Assembly (NCBI RefSeq): GCF_005405085.1
Contig: NZ_BJDJ01000006.1
Location: 1-64,000 of the forward strand
Direction of reading: 5' to 3'
Length of the DNA: 64,000 bases
Source of the DNA: Lactiplantibacillus daowaiensis
Lineage (GTDB): Bacteria > Bacillota > Bacilli > Lactobacillales > Lactobacillaceae
The notes beneath the pieces were generated by a model that saw only the letters and a program-made list of their open reading frames with translations, was not told the origin of the DNA and did no database searches. Of the stretch, positions 62,161 to 64,000 are shown in pieces. The position numbers were made by a program, and so were the translations under genes. Within the stretch, counting starts at the first letter, position 1; every line of letters starts with the position of its first letter.

Positions 62161-63054
62161 CTAAATCCCCAAAATTTGTTTCTTCTTAGTGTCGAAGTCA
62201 TCCTGCGTAATAATGCCATCGTCTAGTAGTTGTTTTAACTCACGTAGATCGTCGGCAGTACTGTTAGAAGTATCACTAGGTGTAGTGGCTTGTGTGGTCG
62301 TGCCAGCATTGTTATCAGCGATAATCTTATCCAAGTCGTGTCCAACTTGCATGATGGAACGCTGAACAGCAGCGTATGTAGAGCTGGAAGTGGAGGTATC
62401 GGTGCTCAAGAACGTGGCTTCAATATGATAGTTCTCTTTGAAGTAAAGTATCATGGCAACCTTTGATACAGCGCTGTACGATTTGCCGCCAGAGAAGGCG
62501 CCTAGTACTGCACCAGTTGGGCCAGCGACTAAGCCGCCAACGATTGAACGACCAACGCCATGCTTCTTTTCGATGGTCGTTGGGTCTTCGATGACATCGT
62601 AGCTTTCTAAGTCAGAGTAGGGAAAGTTGAGTGTTCGTTCATTGAATATGTGTTCGGCGGTAGATTTTTTAACTAACACTTGTTGTTTTTTGTCATCGAA
62701 ATAAACTTTACCTACATGCCAAGCCTTATCTTCTTTGAATTCGGATAATAGTTGATCATATTTATCGGCATCTTCCGCTCGTTGTTGTTCTTCCTCTTTT
62801 TGTGCCTGTTTCTTTTCTAGCTTTTTCTGAGCACGTTCTTGTTCAAAAGTAAATGTTTTATGGTTATTAAAATAGTCAGTAGCTTCTGCAACTGTTACCG
62901 TTCCAGAAGATTTTACCTCTGCCATGCTGTGAAAGAGTGATTTAGTTGATAAGCCGACTTCTGTAGCACAGTTGTTGCATATTACACCATCTTTTAAAGT
63001 CGTGATACTATTTATTCCAACTAATAACCTTTTCCCACAAATTGAACATTTCAT
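62161..63054 (-). CDS. Zinc-ribbon and SHOCT domain protein, copy 2
   Basis: 297 aa, same length as copy 1. MKCSICGKRLLVGINSI and VICNNCATEVG give the zinc ribbon; a longer coiled-coil-like EQERAQKKLEKKQAQKEEEQ segment replaces the copy 1 helix. The region AWHVGKVYFDDKKQQVLVKK to the SHOCT end is nearly the same as in copy 1. The tandem pair with a 28-nt spacer suggests local duplication followed by N-terminal divergence or exchange. Possible roles are host-membrane or superinfection functions, unproven. Confidence 0.75.
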   Translation of the reverse strand: MKCSICGKRLLVGINSITTLKDGVICNNCATEVGLSTKSLFHSMAEVKSSGTVTVAEATDYFNNHKTFTFEQERAQKKLEKKQAQKEEEQQRAEDADKYDQLLSEFKEDKAWHVGKVYFDDKKQQVLVKKSTAEHIFNERTLNFPYSDLESYDVIEDPTTIEKKHGVGRSIVGGLVAGPTGAVLGAFSGGKSYSAVSKVAMILYFKENYHIEATFLSTDTSTSSSTYAAVQRSIMQVGHDLDKIIADNNAGTTTQATTPSDTSNSTADDLRELKQLLDDGIITQDDFDTKKKQILGI

Positions 63055-63080
63055 AATATAATCCCTCCAAAATAGCTATA

Positions 63081-63521
63081 CTACTTAATAATATATTCCG
63101 CCAAATTTTCATTTAACCCCATTGCTTCAATTAAATCGTACTTAGTCATTTGATCAACATCATCGTCAGTAAATTGCCCAAGCATAATCTGCATAGCGAA
63201 TTCATTGGCATCTCGTTCTGCCCAATTTACCATGCCGCAACCGCTTGAACGCCGGAAAAAGGCAGTAGAAAAGCCGTGATGAAGTATTGCGTGGCCAATT
63301 TCATGAGCCAGTGAATAGCGTTGTAGATTCTCATCTGATCGTGAGTTTAGCGTGATAACATCAATCCGTTTGAAATAGTCCCGTTGAGCAAAATTGACAT
63401 CGCCTAAATCTGCGTACAAGACAATGTATCCACACTTTCTTGCTAATTCATAGGGGTCGCTCGTGTGAAATTTGTCCATCAATTTCTGTGCTTCTTCAAT
63501 TGCATCTTTTTCGAAAGCCAT
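63081..63521 (-). CDS. ImmA/IrrE-family metallopeptidase
   Basis: 146 aa. The zinc-peptidase helix SLAHEIGHAILHHG (H-E-x-x-H) and the later ERDANEFAMQIML (E-x2-A-N-x-F-A) are typical of ImmA/IrrE proteins that cleave phage or ICE repressors. It lies 11 nt downstream of the CI-like gene and is cotranscribed, the classic repressor plus anti-repressor protease arrangement, suggesting SOS- or signal-triggered induction. Confidence 0.92.
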   Translation of the reverse strand: MAFEKDAIEEAQKLMDKFHTSDPYELARKCGYIVLYADLGDVNFAQRDYFKRIDVITLNSRSDENLQRYSLAHEIGHAILHHGFSTAFFRRSSGCGMVNWAERDANEFAMQIMLGQFTDDDVDQMTKYDLIEAMGLNENLAEYIIK

Positions 63522-63532
63522 AAAATCGCCGC

Positions 63533-63952
63533 CTACTCATCATCTCTATATTTTTTAGGAGTAAATTTCTTGCGAGCTTCTATTTGAGCGGCTTGAAGAG
63601 CGGCAACCATAGCGACCCGCATTTTTTCTCGATCTTCATCGGTCATTGGTTCTCCATAGTAATTAACTTCTGCATCGGTGCTAAGTCCTTCAATCATCCG
63701 ATCGACTTCTTTTCCAATATCAGTTTGGTCTTTTTGTGTTAAATCGTAAAAGTGCTTTTTATCAGTGCGGCCCAGCAAATAATCTGTGGATACATCGAAG
63801 TAATCTGCTACCTTGGTTAAATATTTTGAATTAGGCATCGATTTGGCCCATTTAGAAATAGATCCGTTAGATAACTGCAGAGTTCTTTCGAGTTCGGAAA
63901 TGCTTATTTTGTGAGCATTGGCTAAATCCTTTATACGAGAATAAGTATTCAT
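63533..63952 (-). CDS. CI-like prophage repressor (XRE family)
   Basis: 139 aa with GAGGAG before the ATG. The N-terminal helix-turn-helix RIKDLANAHKISISELERTL, then QLSNGSISKWAKS and LTKVADYFDVSTDYLLGRTD is the XRE/CI type. The C-terminal 70 residues are charged and helical, without a LexA-type peptidase, which fits regulation by the ImmA/IrrE-type protein next door. The remaining bases to the edge should hold the divergent promoter and operators with the cro-side genes outside the window. Confidence 0.92.
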   Translation of the reverse strand: MNTYSRIKDLANAHKISISELERTLQLSNGSISKWAKSMPNSKYLTKVADYFDVSTDYLLGRTDKKHFYDLTQKDQTDIGKEVDRMIEGLSTDAEVNYYGEPMTDEDREKMRVAMVAALQAAQIEARKKFTPKKYRDDE

Positions 63953-64000
63953 GTTTTTTCTCCTCAGAAGTATTTCTATTTATTCGTTGACTTAGAACTA

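Overview
The window looks like chromosome from a lactic acid bacterium of the Lactobacillaceae, most likely the Lactiplantibacillus plantarum group. The grounds are a moderate G+C low-GC Gram-positive gene style with strong GGAGG ribosome sites, a T-box on leuS, an SMK-box type leader on metK, pepV, an Ugp-type transporter, and a gene order I recall from that group. No database search was possible, so genus and gene identities rest on motif reading.

Layout. 1-628: end of a tRNA cluster (Tyr partial, Trp, His, Gln, Cys, Leu) closed by a terminator. 676-3574: two small secreted proteins, a conserved unknown, a GNAT acetyltransferase and a metallophosphoesterase. 3640-10282: the aromatic amino acid operon (MFS-chorismate mutase fusion, aroC, short prephenate-dehydratase-like gene, aroA, tyrA, aroK). 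It is preceded by a Tyr/Phe-rich 18-codon leader peptide and a relay of mutually exclusive hairpins ending in an intrinsic terminator, the most striking element of the window. 10293-18695: membrane GDPD, a secreted beta-helix protein, mntH-hemH, a LysR regulator and a TauE-type permease. A 24-bp copy of the tRNA-Leu 3' end lies at 18783. 18919-23250: acetolactate-synthase-like enzyme with an amino-acid permease, divergent from a homocysteine methyltransferase. 23251-32271: metK with a SAM-responsive leader carrying a large insertion, drug exporter, hydrolase, methyltransferase with an apparent AUU start, PAP2 phosphatase, and T-box leuS. 32363-45114: MurJ-like flippase, RsuA, NnrD, PepV, UspA, the ugp glycerol-phosphate(diester) uptake operon behind a Pho-box-like repeat, a deoxynucleoside kinase and MscL.

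45364-52150 is an AT-rich accessory stretch. It holds a frameshifted DinB/ClbS-like gene and gene debris. It also holds a 5-kb block (TetR; an unknown gene plus a CrtC/AttH-like lipocalin hydratase; MFS pump plus MarR with paired operators) bracketed by two direct copies of an intergenic repeat whose hairpin shows compensatory base changes.

52240-58302 returns to ordinary genes: HAD phosphatase, an AgrC/LytTR-type two-component pair without an obvious peptide gene, and small envelope proteins. 58320 to the right edge is the left end of a prophage: integrase, a DUF1828-type gene plus small partner, two tandem zinc-ribbon/SHOCT paralogues, ImmA/IrrE-type peptidase and a CI-like repressor. The lytic genes lie beyond the window.
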